Of a DNA stretch of 64,000 nt, positions 40,453 to 49,109 are shown in pieces; position 1 is the first letter of the stretch; the number at the start of each line of letters is the position of its first letter. Source of the DNA: Thermosulfurimonas marina. GTDB taxonomy: Bacteria > Desulfobacterota > Thermodesulfobacteria > Thermodesulfobacteriales > Thermodesulfobacteriaceae. Both the position numbers and the translations under genes were made by a program. The stretch covers positions 248,001-312,000 of the forward strand of contig NZ_CP042909.1 in assembly GCF_012317585.1 (NCBI RefSeq). The letters are read 5' to 3'. The notes beneath the pieces are model-generated. The model was given only the letters and a program-made list of their open reading frames with translations. It was not told the DNA's origin and made no database searches.

Positions 40453-41500
40453 CGCGCAATTCTTCGAACTTGCGGCGGGCCTCCGGAGAAAGCCTGGTAG
40501 GTACGGTGATCTGGACCTCTACGTAAAGATCTCCCCGGGAACCATCCGGACGCGGCAGACCCTGCCCCCGCAGGCGGAACTTCTGTCCGCTCTGAGTGCC
40601 GGGAGGAATACGCAGCTTGACCTTCCCGGTGAGGGTGGGCACAATGACCTCTCCGCCCAGGACCGCGGTAAAGAGATCTACCGGGTGTTTCAGGTAAAGG
40701 TCATAGCCCTTTCTTTCAAATCGGGGATCAGGGCGGACCCGGATCTCCAAATAGAGATCTCCGGGAGGGCCTCCGTGTCTCCCAGGCCGGCCCTTGCCTG
40801 GAATGCGCACCCGGGTCCCATCGTCGGCCCCCGGAGGCAGGGTCACCGAGACCCTTTCGCGACGGACCACCGTGCCCCGGCCTCCGCAGGTGGGACAATT
40901 CCGGGTATAACGGCTTCCAAAGCCCCCGCAGACCGGACAGACCTCAATAATCCTCACCGGACCCCGGCGGCTCTCTTTACGTCCCCTCCCGCCGCAGGCT
41001 GGACATCTTTCAGCCGAAGAAAGGTCGTAGCCTCCCCCATGACAGGAGGAACAGGGCTCCTCAAAGGGAATCTCCAAGGTCAAAGGCTTTCCAGAGACCA
41101 GATCGGCCAAATCCACCTCCACCCGATAGAGCACATCGGCCCCGGGCTCCGGGGCCTCTTCCCTCTCCCAGCCAAACAGATCGGCAAAGAGATCAGCGAA
41201 CCCCTTAAAGGGGTCCCTTTCCATAAAAAGCCCAAAGTCGTAGGCCGATTCGCCTCCGGGGGTGGTGAAGCGATAGGCCTGGGCCGCCTGCCGCAGACGG
41301 TCGTATTCGGCCCTCTTTTGGGGATCGGAAAGGATCTCGTAGGCCTCGTTGATCTCCTTGAACCTCTCCGCGGCCTCCTTATCTCCGGGGTTGAGGTCCG
41401 GATGATACTTGCGGGCCAGGCGCCGGTAAGCCCGCTTGATCTCCTCCTGGCTGGCGTCTGGAGAAACCCCCAAGATCTCGTAAAGATCCTTCTTTACCAT
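40439..41500 (-). CDS. dnaJ: chaperone DnaJ (Hsp40)
   Basis: This 353-residue protein starts [18 protein letters not shown] with a J-domain (HPD in [18 protein letters not shown]). A short linker region replaces the long G/F stretch. Four zinc-finger motifs ([32 protein letters not shown]) and the C-terminal substrate-binding barrels follow. It delivers unfolded substrates to DnaK. The ATG at 41500 is the true start; an in-frame extension to 42325 is antisense to xseA and is rejected. It ends unusually, with its stop codon in a repeat. No dnaK or grpE is adjacent. Confidence 0.94.
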   Translation of the reverse strand: MVKKDLYEILGVSPDASQEEIKRAYRRLARKYHPDLNPGDKEAAERFKEINEAYEILSDPQKRAEYDRLRQAAQAYRFTTPGGESAYDFGLFMERDPFKGFADLFADLFGWEREEAPEPGADVLYRVEVDLADLVSGKPLTLEIPFEEPCSSCHGGGYDLSSAERCPACGGRGRKESRRGPVRIIEVCPVCGGFGSRYTRNCPTCGGRGTVVRRERVSVTLPPGADDGTRVRIPGKGRPGRHGGPPGDLYLEIRVRPDPRFERKGYDLYLKHPVDLFTAVLGGEVIVPTLTGKVKLRIPPGTQSGQKFRLRGQGLPRPDGSRGDLYVEVQITVPTRLSPEARRKFEELRALLK

Positions 41501-41554
41501 GGAACCCTTTCCGGCTAAATTTTTTATCGAATTCCATCCTGGAAGATAAGTCGC

Positions 41555-42784
41555 GTGCACGAAATTTCCAGAGCCGCCGAGCGCCCCCCGGAAAGGACGG
41601 TCTTTACCGTAAGGGAGCTCACGCAGAAGATTCGAGACCTCCTTGAGGAACGCTTTCTTCTGGTCTGGGTGGAGGGAGAGATCTCGCAGCTCAAAAACCA
41701 CGACTCTGGACACATCTTTTTTTCTCTCAAGGATGAAGGGGCCCTGCTTAAGGTGGTCCTCTTTCGGGAGGAGGCCCGGCGGGTGGGCTTTCCTTTGAAG
41801 GAGGGTCTCCGGGTCCTCTGTTTTGGCCGGATCTCCGTTTATGCCCCCCGGGGAGAGTACCGGCTCATCGCTCAGAGGATTGAGCCCCGGGGTTTGGGGG
41901 CCTTGCAGGCGGCCTTTGAGGCCCTCAAGGAGGAGTTGCGTCGCCGGGGCTACTTTGATCCGGAAAGGAAAAGGCCCCTTCCGGCCTTTCCCCGCCGGGT
42001 GGCGGTGGTGACCTCCCTTTCCGGCGCGGCCCTTCATGATTTTCTGCGGGTGGCCCGGAGCCGCTGGGCAGCCCACCTCCTGATCTATCCCGTAAGGGTC
42101 CAAGGGGAAGGGGCGGCCCAAGAAATCGTAGAGGCCCTGGAAGGGCTCAACCTCCTTCCGGATCTTGACCTCATCGTCATCACCCGGGGCGGAGGCTCGC
42201 TGGAAGACCTCTGGACCTTTAACGAAAGGGCCGTGGCGGAGGCGGTTTATCGCTCGCGGGTGCCGGTGGTCTCCGCCGTGGGCCACGAGGTGGACTACAC
42301 CATCTGCGATTTCGTGGCCGACCACCGGGCCCCTACCCCCACGGCGGCCGCGGCCCTCGTCTTTCCGGATCGCACGGCCCTTCTTGAAAAGTTAGCCGGC
42401 CTCCGGCGTCGGCTGGAAGAGAACCTTTCCCGACGGCTGGCTCTGGCCGAAAGAGAGATCCACCACCTCCGGCGTCGGCTGCGCGACCCCTTGGCCCTTC
42501 TTCAAGAAAGAGAAGCCTTGGTCAGGCGCCTCGGCCGGGAAATTCACCGAAAGGTGGCCGAACGACTCCTGCGGGAGGAAGGCCGGTTTTCCGCCCTGGT
42601 CCGCCATTTGGAGGCCCTCTCGCCGCTGGCGGTGCTTTCCCGGGGCTACAGCGTGGTCCGTAAGGGTCCGCAAGGGCCGGTAGTCTGCAAGGCCTCGGAG
42701 GTCAAACCCGGAGACCTTCTGGAAATCCTTCTGGCAGAGGGAAAAATTGCCGCCCGAGTGGAAAAAACTTCTTCTCCTGCTTAG
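41555..42784 (+). CDS. xseA: exodeoxyribonuclease VII large subunit
   Basis: The 409-residue protein has an N-terminal OB fold ([38 protein letters not shown]). The catalytic domain has [35 protein letters not shown] and [29 protein letters not shown] coiled-coil C-terminal region follows. With XseB it degrades single-stranded DNA. It starts with GTG at 41555. It heads the plus-strand operon, divergent from dnaJ across a 54-bp gap. Confidence 0.96.
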   Translation: MHEISRAAERPPERTVFTVRELTQKIRDLLEERFLLVWVEGEISQLKNHDSGHIFFSLKDEGALLKVVLFREEARRVGFPLKEGLRVLCFGRISVYAPRGEYRLIAQRIEPRGLGALQAAFEALKEELRRRGYFDPERKRPLPAFPRRVAVVTSLSGAALHDFLRVARSRWAAHLLIYPVRVQGEGAAQEIVEALEGLNLLPDLDLIVITRGGGSLEDLWTFNERAVAEAVYRSRVPVVSAVGHEVDYTICDFVADHRAPTPTAAAALVFPDRTALLEKLAGLRRRLEENLSRRLALAEREIHHLRRRLRDPLALLQEREALVRRLGREIHRKVAERLLREEGRFSALVRHLEALSPLAVLSRGYSVVRKGPQGPVVCKASEVKPGDLLEILLAEGKIAARVEKTSSPA

Positions 42785-43664
42785 CCTACTTCTCGGCCTC
42801 TCCCCGGGGGCCCGAGCCCAGACCCTTAGGGCCCATCCCGGAGAGGCCCTAATCCTTTCCGCCGAAAACTTTCAAAGGGCCCGTTTTCTCGGAAGGACCT
42901 ACTTTCCGGTGGAAATAGGCGACCTGCGCCTTTTCCTTTTGCCTATCCCCCTAAAGCTGACCCCGGGGGGATACCCTTTGACTCTCGTCCGGGGCCCGGT
43001 GGTCCTCCGCCGGGAAGTTTCCGTCCTCCCCAAGGCCTATCCCGAAGAACGCTTAAAACTTCCGGAAAGGATGGTCATCTTTCCCCCCAAGGTTTTGGCC
43101 CGCATAAAAAAAGAAGTGGCCCTCATCCTCCGGACGGTCTCTCGCACCGAAGGGGCCTGCCGCTGGCCTGGGCCCATGGTTCCTCCGGTCAAGGGCCGGG
43201 TCTCCAGCCCCTTCGGCCTGCGGCGTATCCTCAACGGCCGGCCCCGGAGTCCCCATTCCGGGGTGGACTTTGCGGTGCCCGCAGGTACTCCGGTACGGGC
43301 GGCCCAAAGCGGTCGGGTGGTTCTTACCGGGGACTTCTACCTTCCCGGAAAGGTGATTATCCTCTCCCACGGCTGCGGTATCTATACCTATTATGCCCAT
43401 CTTTCCCGCATCAAGGTAAAAAAAGGCCAAGAGGTGTCTCAAGGGGAAGTGATTGCCCTTTCCGGGGCCACGGGGAGGGCCACCGGGGCCCATCTGCACT
43501 TCGGACTTTATGTAGCTGGAGAAAGGGTAGACCCCCTTTTTGTAATTCGCTCCCTGGAGGATTACTATGAGCGCTTTCGAGGAGAAATTGCAACGGCTCG
43601 AGGCCATCGCCCGCCGACTGGAAGACCCGGCGGTGCCTCTGGAAGAGGCCCTGGAACTCTATGA
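42747..43664 (+). CDS. M23-family peptidoglycan metallopeptidase, with a long overlap into xseB
   Basis: This 305-residue protein has a signal peptide ([19 protein letters not shown]) and a C-terminal LytM/M23 domain. Zinc ligands are in HSGVDFAVPAGTPVRA and in ATGAHLHFGL. It would cut peptidoglycan cross-bridges in the periplasm. It starts with TTG at 42747, inside xseA, with AGAGGG upstream. The family normally ends near VDPLFVIRS. Here about 30 more residues, rich in Gly/Arg/Pro, are read out of frame through the first 98 nt of xseB, which is unusual. Confidence 0.85.
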   Translation: MPPEWKKLLLLLSLLLGLSPGARAQTLRAHPGEALILSAENFQRARFLGRTYFPVEIGDLRLFLLPIPLKLTPGGYPLTLVRGPVVLRREVSVLPKAYPEERLKLPERMVIFPPKVLARIKKEVALILRTVSRTEGACRWPGPMVPPVKGRVSSPFGLRRILNGRPRSPHSGVDFAVPAGTPVRAAQSGRVVLTGDFYLPGKVIILSHGCGIYTYYAHLSRIKVKKGQEVSQGEVIALSGATGRATGAHLHFGLYVAGERVDPLFVIRSLEDYYERFRGEIATARGHRPPTGRPGGASGRGPGTL

Positions 43665-43800
43665 AGAAGGAATAAGGCTGGTCCGGGACTGCGAAGCCTT
43701 TCTCCGGGAGGCCCGCCTCCGGGTGGAAGTCCTGGTCAAGACCGGCGAAGGTTTAACCCGGGTACCCTTGGAGGAGAGCCATGGAGGAGAGGGAACTTAA
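43567..43800 (+). CDS. xseB: exodeoxyribonuclease VII small subunit
   Basis: The 77-residue protein is helical with the family sequence FEEKLQRLEAIARRLEDPAVPLEEALELYEEGIRLV. It binds XseA to form the nuclease. Here it is separated from xseA by the M23 gene rather than adjacent. It overlaps the M23 gene by 98 nt and ispA by 20 nt. Confidence 0.95.
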   Translation: MSAFEEKLQRLEAIARRLEDPAVPLEEALELYEEGIRLVRDCEAFLREARLRVEVLVKTGEGLTRVPLEESHGGEGT

Positions 43801-44680
43801 GGAACTCCTCGGCCGCTTGCGGAAAAAAATCGACCGCCGGCTGGAAGAGCTCCTTCCGGAAAGAAAAGAACCCGGGGCCCGGGTCATTTCCGCCATGCGT
43901 TACAGCCTCTTTGCCGGGGGCAAGCGCCTGCGACCCATCCTCTTTCTGCTTGCCGCCGAGGCGGCAGGAGGGCCCGCCGAAGACCTCCTGACCTTCGCCT
44001 GCGGACTGGAGTGTCTCCATACCTACTCCCTGATCCACGACGACCTTCCGGCCATGGACGACGATGATCTGCGCCGGGGCCGGCCCACCTGTCACCGGGC
44101 CTTTGACGAGGCCACGGCCATCCTGGCCGGAGACGGACTTCAGGCCCTGGCCTTCGAATGTTTTACCCATCCGGACCTTAGAGCCCGGGTCCCGGCCGAG
44201 CGTCTGGTCGCAGCGATCCATCTCGTGGCCCGGGCCGCAGGTATCCACGGCATGGTGGTGGGTCAGATGGCCGACCTTTTAGCCGAAGGCCGGCGCATTT
44301 CCCTGGAAGAGCTGCAGTATATCCACCGGCACAAGACCGCGGCCCTCATTGAGGCCTCGGTGGTAAGCGGAGGGCTTCTGGCCGGGGCGGAGGAGTCTGT
44401 GCTGGCCTCCCTGCAGACCTACGGGGCCTCCCTGGGGCTCGCTTTCCAGATCGTGGACGACCTCCTGGATGTGACCGGAAACGAGGAGGAGTTGGGCAAA
44501 CCCGTAGGCTCCGATGAGCGCCGGGGTAAGGCCACCTACCCGGCCCTGGTAGGCCTTTCCGCGGCCCGGGAAAAGGCCCGGGATCTGGTAGAAAGGGCCC
44601 TTTCGGCCCTTTCCCCACTAGGCCCCCCGGCTGAGCCCTTGCGGGCCCTTGCCCTTTTCGTGCTTACCCGTAAAAATTGA
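43781..44680 (+). CDS. ispA: polyprenyl (farnesyl/geranyl) diphosphate synthase
   Basis: This 299-residue protein has the first Asp-rich motif (IHDDLPAMDDDDLRRGRPT), the GKRLRPILF substrate loop and the second motif (FQIVDDLLDVTG). It condenses IPP with allylic diphosphates to make farnesyl or geranylgeranyl diphosphate. Product length cannot be fixed from sequence alone. The xseA-xseB-ispA-dxs order is widespread and supports the IspA call. Confidence 0.95.
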   Translation: MEERELKELLGRLRKKIDRRLEELLPERKEPGARVISAMRYSLFAGGKRLRPILFLLAAEAAGGPAEDLLTFACGLECLHTYSLIHDDLPAMDDDDLRRGRPTCHRAFDEATAILAGDGLQALAFECFTHPDLRARVPAERLVAAIHLVARAAGIHGMVVGQMADLLAEGRRISLEELQYIHRHKTAALIEASVVSGGLLAGAEESVLASLQTYGASLGLAFQIVDDLLDVTGNEEELGKPVGSDERRGKATYPALVGLSAAREKARDLVERALSALSPLGPPAEPLRALALFVLTRKN

Positions 44681-44685
44681 TCTCC

Positions 44686-46551
44686 ATGAGCCGCATCCTC
44701 GACCGCGTAAATGATCCCCGGGATCTTAAGGCCCTCTCTCCCAAAGAACTCCGCAAACTGGCCGCAGAAATCCGGGAAGTCATTGTGGAGACCGTAGCCC
44801 GCAATGGAGGGCACCTGGCCCCCAATCTGGGAGTGGTGGAACTGACCCTGGCCCTGCATTATGTCTTTGACTCTCCCAAGGACCGTCTGGTCTGGGATGT
44901 GGGGCACCAATGCTATACCCACAAGCTGATTACCGGTCGGAAGGAGCGGTTCCACACCCTGCGCCAGTACGGAGGGATTGCCGGTTTCCCTAAGCGAGCC
45001 GAAAGCCCTCACGATATCGTAGAGACCGGCCACTCCAGCACCTCCATCTCCTACGGTTTGGGGCTGGCCGTAGGGCTCCGGCTTCTCCAAAAAGAGGGGC
45101 GGACCATCGCCATCATCGGCGACGGCTCCATGACCGCAGGTCTGGCCTTTGAGGGGCTCAACAATGCCGGACATCTCCGGGAGGACCTCATCGTCATCCT
45201 GAACGACAACGAAATGTCCATTTCTCCCAACGTGGGGGCCTTGTCTTCCTTCCTTTCCCGGCGCATGACCGGACGCCTGGCCCGGCGTCTGAAAAAGGAC
45301 ATCGAGCATCTGGCCGAAAGGCTCCCCCGAGGCGAACAACTCCTCCAGCTCCTGCGCAAAAGTGAGGGTCTTCTTAAGAGTGCCCTTACCCCGGGCATGC
45401 TCTTTGAGGCCCTGGGTTTTGAGTACATCGGTCCGGTGGACGGCCATAACCTGGAGGGGCTCATCAAACTTTTCCAGAACCTTAGAGAGATACGCGGGCC
45501 CCTCCTGGTGCACGTCCTTACCAAAAAGGGCAAAGGCTATCCGCCGGCGGAGGCCGATCCGGAGACCTTTCACGGAATCGGGCCCTTTGACCCCACAAGC
45601 GGCCGCCCCCTTAAGGAAGAGGGGCCTCCCTCCTACACCGCGGTCTTTTCCCGGACCATGTTGAGGCTGGCGGAGATAGAGCCCCGGTTAGTGGCCATCA
45701 CCGCGGCCATGCCCACGGGGACCGGGCTTAAGGCCTTCGGAGAACGCTTTCCGGAGCGCTTCTTTGATGTGGGGATCTGCGAGCAGCACGCGGTAACCTT
45801 TGCCGCGGGCCTGGCCCTGGAGGGGCTCATCCCGGTCTGTGCCATCTATTCCACCTTTCTCCAGCGGGCCTTTGACCAGCTTATCCATGACGTGGCCCTT
45901 CCCAATCTCCACGTAATCTTTGCCCTGGATCGGGGAGGAATTGTAGGAGAGGACGGCCCCACCCACCAGGGCCAGTTCGACCTCACCTACCTGCGCCTCA
46001 TTCCTAACTTCACGGTAATGGCCCCGGCAGACGAAAACGAGCTGCAACACATGCTCTACACCGCCCTCGAACTTCCCGGCCCGGTAGCCCTCCGCTACCC
46101 GCGGGGATCCGGGGTGGGGATACCTCTCGAAGTGGAATTTCGTAAGATCCCTTACGGAAAGGCCGAGGTCCTCCGGGAGGGCCGGGATCTAGCCCTCCTG
46201 GCTATAGGGAACATGGTCCATCCGGCTTTGGCCGCGGCAGAGATCTTGGAAAAAGAGGGCCTTTCCGTCACGGTGGTCAACGCCCGCTTTGTAAAGCCCC
46301 TGGACGCGGAGTTGATCTGTGATCTGGCCAGTCAGACCGGGCGAGTGCTCACCGTGGAGGAAAATACCCTCCTTGGGGGCTTCGGTTCCGCGGTGGCCGA
46401 GTGTCTGGCCGACCATAGGGTCTCGGCGCGTCTTAAACGCCTCGGTCTTCCGGATCGCTTTATCGAACACGGGGCCCCGGTCCTGCTGCGGGAAAAATAC
46501 GGCCTGGTCCCGGCCTCCATCGCCGAAGCCGCCCGCTCCCTCCTTTCCTGA
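44686..46551 (+). CDS. dxs: 1-deoxy-D-xylulose-5-phosphate synthase
   Basis: This transketolase-type enzyme of about 621 residues has the thiamine-diphosphate motif (GDGSMTAGLAFEGLNNAG ... NDNEMSISPN), HSSTSISYGLGLAVG and a C-terminal domain with EQHAVTFAAGLA and DRGGIVGEDGPTHQG. It makes DXP from pyruvate and glyceraldehyde 3-phosphate, opening the MEP isoprenoid pathway. The ATG at 44686 is preferred; a TTG at 44677 overlaps the ispA stop. Its product feeds IspA in the same operon. Confidence 0.96.
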   Translation: MSRILDRVNDPRDLKALSPKELRKLAAEIREVIVETVARNGGHLAPNLGVVELTLALHYVFDSPKDRLVWDVGHQCYTHKLITGRKERFHTLRQYGGIAGFPKRAESPHDIVETGHSSTSISYGLGLAVGLRLLQKEGRTIAIIGDGSMTAGLAFEGLNNAGHLREDLIVILNDNEMSISPNVGALSSFLSRRMTGRLARRLKKDIEHLAERLPRGEQLLQLLRKSEGLLKSALTPGMLFEALGFEYIGPVDGHNLEGLIKLFQNLREIRGPLLVHVLTKKGKGYPPAEADPETFHGIGPFDPTSGRPLKEEGPPSYTAVFSRTMLRLAEIEPRLVAITAAMPTGTGLKAFGERFPERFFDVGICEQHAVTFAAGLALEGLIPVCAIYSTFLQRAFDQLIHDVALPNLHVIFALDRGGIVGEDGPTHQGQFDLTYLRLIPNFTVMAPADENELQHMLYTALELPGPVALRYPRGSGVGIPLEVEFRKIPYGKAEVLREGRDLALLAIGNMVHPALAAAEILEKEGLSVTVVNARFVKPLDAELICDLASQTGRVLTVEENTLLGGFGSAVAECLADHRVSARLKRLGLPDRFIEHGAPVLLREKYGLVPASIAEAARSLLS

Positions 46552-46614
46552 GCCCGCTCATTGACAAGAAGAAATTTCCTGGGCTAGCCTTTTCAAAAAG
46601 AGCTGGAGGAGGCC

Positions 46615-48624
46615 ATGGGGGAAATACGCACTTTTGTCCTTTTAGGCCAAAGCGGGGCGGGGAAGACGGCCCTGGCCCAGGCCATGTTAGAGCTGGCCGG
46701 GGAGAACATCAAACGCCCTCCGGAGGGGCCCACGCAGGCGGCCCGGGTCCATCATCTCACCTGGCAGAAAATCCCCTACTTCTTCCTGGACACCCCTGGA
46801 GACGACAACTTCTTAGGAGAAACGCGGCTTGCGGCCTGGGCCGCAGATTTCGCCGTCCTGGTGGTGGACGCCACCTCTCCGGTCAAGGTCCAGCTGGAGA
46901 AGGCTTACGCCGCCGCCCAAGAGGAAGGCCTTCCCCTTCTGGTCTTCGTGAATAAGCTCGACCAGGAAAAGGCCCGCCTGGAAGACGCCCTCTGTGACCT
47001 CCAGGAAAAACTGGAGATCTGTCCGGTCCCCGTGGCCTATCCTCTGGGAGAAGAAGAGACGCTCCGGGGAATCATCGATCTTCTCAAACTCAAGGTTTAT
47101 ATCCCCGAGGGCCGTAAGGTGCGGGTGGAAAATCTTCCCGAAGAATTAAAGGCCCTAGCCGAGGGCCTACGCAAGAATATGGTGGAATTTGCGGCCGAAG
47201 GCGAAGACGAGCTCCTGGAGAAGTATCTGGAGGAGGGAGAGCTCACCCCGGAGGAGATCATGCGGGGTCTTAAAGGAGGAATCCTTTCCGGAAAGATCGC
47301 CCCGGTGGTGGTGGGCTCGGTGGCCCGTTTTATCGGAGTAGCCCGGCTGCTTGATGCGGTGGCTGAACTCGGGCCAAGCCCCGAGGCCCGGGGGCCCCGT
47401 CTGGCCGAGGGAGAGGGCACCGTGGAGGTCTCCCCTTCGGCCGAGGGGCCGGCGGTCCTTGCGGTCTTCAAGACCCTGGTGGACCCTTATGCCGGACGCC
47501 TCTCCTTTGCCCGGGTGCTTTCCGGAAAGATTTCCCGGGAGGGAGAACTCTATAACCCCTTGCGCGAGACCACGGAGAAATACGCCCACCTCTCCCTGGC
47601 CCAGGGGGAGGAGTTGCGGGAGGTGGCTGAGGCTGGCCCCGGGGCCTTGGTGGTGCTCCCCAAGCTTTCGGAGACCCGCACCGGGGACACCCTGGTCTCC
47701 CCGGGCCTGAATCTACGGATTCCCCCTCCGGAACTCCCCTCTCCGGTCCTCACCTACGCCCTGCATCCGGAAAGCCGGGCGGATGAAGACAAGATCGGCC
47801 CGGCCCTGGCCAAGCTTCTGGAGGAGGATCCCACCCTGCGGGTGAGCCGCGACGAGGAGACCCGGGAACTTCTTCTCTCCGGTCTGGGACAGATCCACCT
47901 CGAAAAGTCCGTGGAAAAACTGCGCGAGCGTTACGGAGTGCGCGCCCGCATGAGTCTTCCCAAGATCCCCTACCGGGAGACCATCAAAAAACCGGCCCAG
48001 GGAGTGATCTACCGCCACAAGAAGCAGACCGGAGGACGGGGGCAGTTTGCCGAAGTCCATTTCCACGTCTTTCCCCTTCCCCGGGGACAGGGCTTTGAAT
48101 TCGTAGAGACCCTTACGGGCATGAATGTGCCCCGCAATTTCGTTCCCGCGGTGGAAAAAGGAGTGCGGGAGGCCATGGAAAAGGGCCCCCTTGCGGGCTA
48201 CCCGGTAGTGGATGTCAAAGTGCAGTTCTACGACGGAAAATCCCACGAGGTGGACTCCTCGGACATGGCCTTCAAGATCGCGGCCTTCCACTGTTTTAAG
48301 AAAGCCATGGAACAGTGCCAGCCGGTCCTTCTTGAGCCGGTGATGGAGCTGGAGGTCGAGGTCCCGGAAAAATACATGGGGGAGGTCATCGGAGATCTCA
48401 ACGCCCGCCGGGGGCGAGTCCTGGGGATGGAACCCCGGGGCAAGGTCCAGGTGGTCAAGGCCCAGGTGCCTTTGGCCGAGGTCCAGCGTTACGCCCTGGA
48501 TCTCAACAGTCTTACCGGAGGGCGGGGCACCTTCCGCATGCGCTTTTCGCATTATGAGGAGGTCCCGGGTCCTCTGGCCCAGAAGATCATCGAAAGTGCC
48601 CGCGCGGAGAAAGCGGCGGCATGA
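46615..48624 (+). CDS. EF-G-like GTPase paralogue lacking the catalytic His
   Basis: The 669-residue protein has the EF-G domain layout: G domain with P-loop GQSGAGKTALA, NKLD and later domains including the domain IV/V sequence LEPVMELEVEVPEKYMGEVIGDLNARRGRV. It is shorter than EF-G (about 690). Switch II reads DTPGDDNF (59-66) where EF-G has DTPGHVDF, so the GTP-activating His is Asp63. Such EF-G-like proteins (FusA2 type) have no settled role; in others, roles in ribosome recycling or stress have been proposed. It is separated from dxs by a 63-bp gap with a TTGACA at 46561. Confidence 0.88.
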   Translation: MGEIRTFVLLGQSGAGKTALAQAMLELAGENIKRPPEGPTQAARVHHLTWQKIPYFFLDTPGDDNFLGETRLAAWAADFAVLVVDATSPVKVQLEKAYAAAQEEGLPLLVFVNKLDQEKARLEDALCDLQEKLEICPVPVAYPLGEEETLRGIIDLLKLKVYIPEGRKVRVENLPEELKALAEGLRKNMVEFAAEGEDELLEKYLEEGELTPEEIMRGLKGGILSGKIAPVVVGSVARFIGVARLLDAVAELGPSPEARGPRLAEGEGTVEVSPSAEGPAVLAVFKTLVDPYAGRLSFARVLSGKISREGELYNPLRETTEKYAHLSLAQGEELREVAEAGPGALVVLPKLSETRTGDTLVSPGLNLRIPPPELPSPVLTYALHPESRADEDKIGPALAKLLEEDPTLRVSRDEETRELLLSGLGQIHLEKSVEKLRERYGVRARMSLPKIPYRETIKKPAQGVIYRHKKQTGGRGQFAEVHFHVFPLPRGQGFEFVETLTGMNVPRNFVPAVEKGVREAMEKGPLAGYPVVDVKVQFYDGKSHEVDSSDMAFKIAAFHCFKKAMEQCQPVLLEPVMELEVEVPEKYMGEVIGDLNARRGRVLGMEPRGKVQVVKAQVPLAEVQRYALDLNSLTGGRGTFRMRFSHYEEVPGPLAQKIIESARAEKAAA

Positions 48625-49109
48625 AAGCCGGTGTTCTTACGGTAAGCGATAAAGGGGCCCGAGGAGAGAGGGAGGACCTTTCCGGGAAAATCCTGATGGA
48701 GAAGCTTTCCGAGGCAGGCTTTGAGGTAGCGGCCTACGAGATCGTCCCGGACGAATACGAAGAAATCGTAGCCCTTCTGGTGGATTGGGCCGACCGTTTG
48801 CAATTGCCTCTCATTCTCACCACCGGGGGCACCGGTCTTTCCCCCCGGGACGTCACCCCGGAGGCCACCCGAGCGGTCCTGGAAAAGGAGATCCCCGGAA
48901 TTGCCGAAACTCTGCGGGCTAAAGGGCTGGAGCATACGCCCTACTCCATGCTTTCCCGGGGGCTGGCCGGCATAAGGCGCAAAAGTCTCATCATTAACCT
49001 GCCCGGGTCCCCGAGGGCGGTGGAGGAGGCCTGGGAGGTGCTCTCCCCGGTCTTAAGGCACGCCATCGAGAAAATCCAGGGCTCGGAGGCCGAGTGTGCC
49101 CGAGGTTAG
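48621..49109 (+). CDS. mogA: molybdopterin adenylyltransferase (MogA/MoaB family)
   Basis: The 162-residue protein has AGVLTVSDKGARGEREDLSG and the TTGGTGLSPRDVTPEAT motif typical of MogA/MoaB. It adenylates molybdopterin so that molybdate or tungstate can be inserted. Its ATG overlaps the previous stop (ATGA). Its last 14 nt overlap the selD start, tying molybdenum cofactor and selenium supply together. Sec-containing formate dehydrogenases need both, which is the likely reason. Confidence 0.92.
   Translation: MKAGVLTVSDKGARGEREDLSGKILMEKLSEAGFEVAAYEIVPDEYEEIVALLVDWADRLQLPLILTTGGTGLSPRDVTPEATRAVLEKEIPGIAETLRAKGLEHTPYSMLSRGLAGIRRKSLIINLPGSPRAVEEAWEVLSPVLRHAIEKIQGSEAECARG

Noticed and set aside
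40439-42325. 628-residue reading of dnaJ
   Set aside because: The first 275 residues are antisense to xseA; the true J-domain start [10 protein letters not shown] is at 41500.
46552-46614. TTGACA at 46561 as a promoter for the EF-G-like gene
   Set aside because: The only -10 candidate at normal spacing (TAGCCT or CTAGCC) is poor, so I did not list it; read-through from dxs is equally likely.
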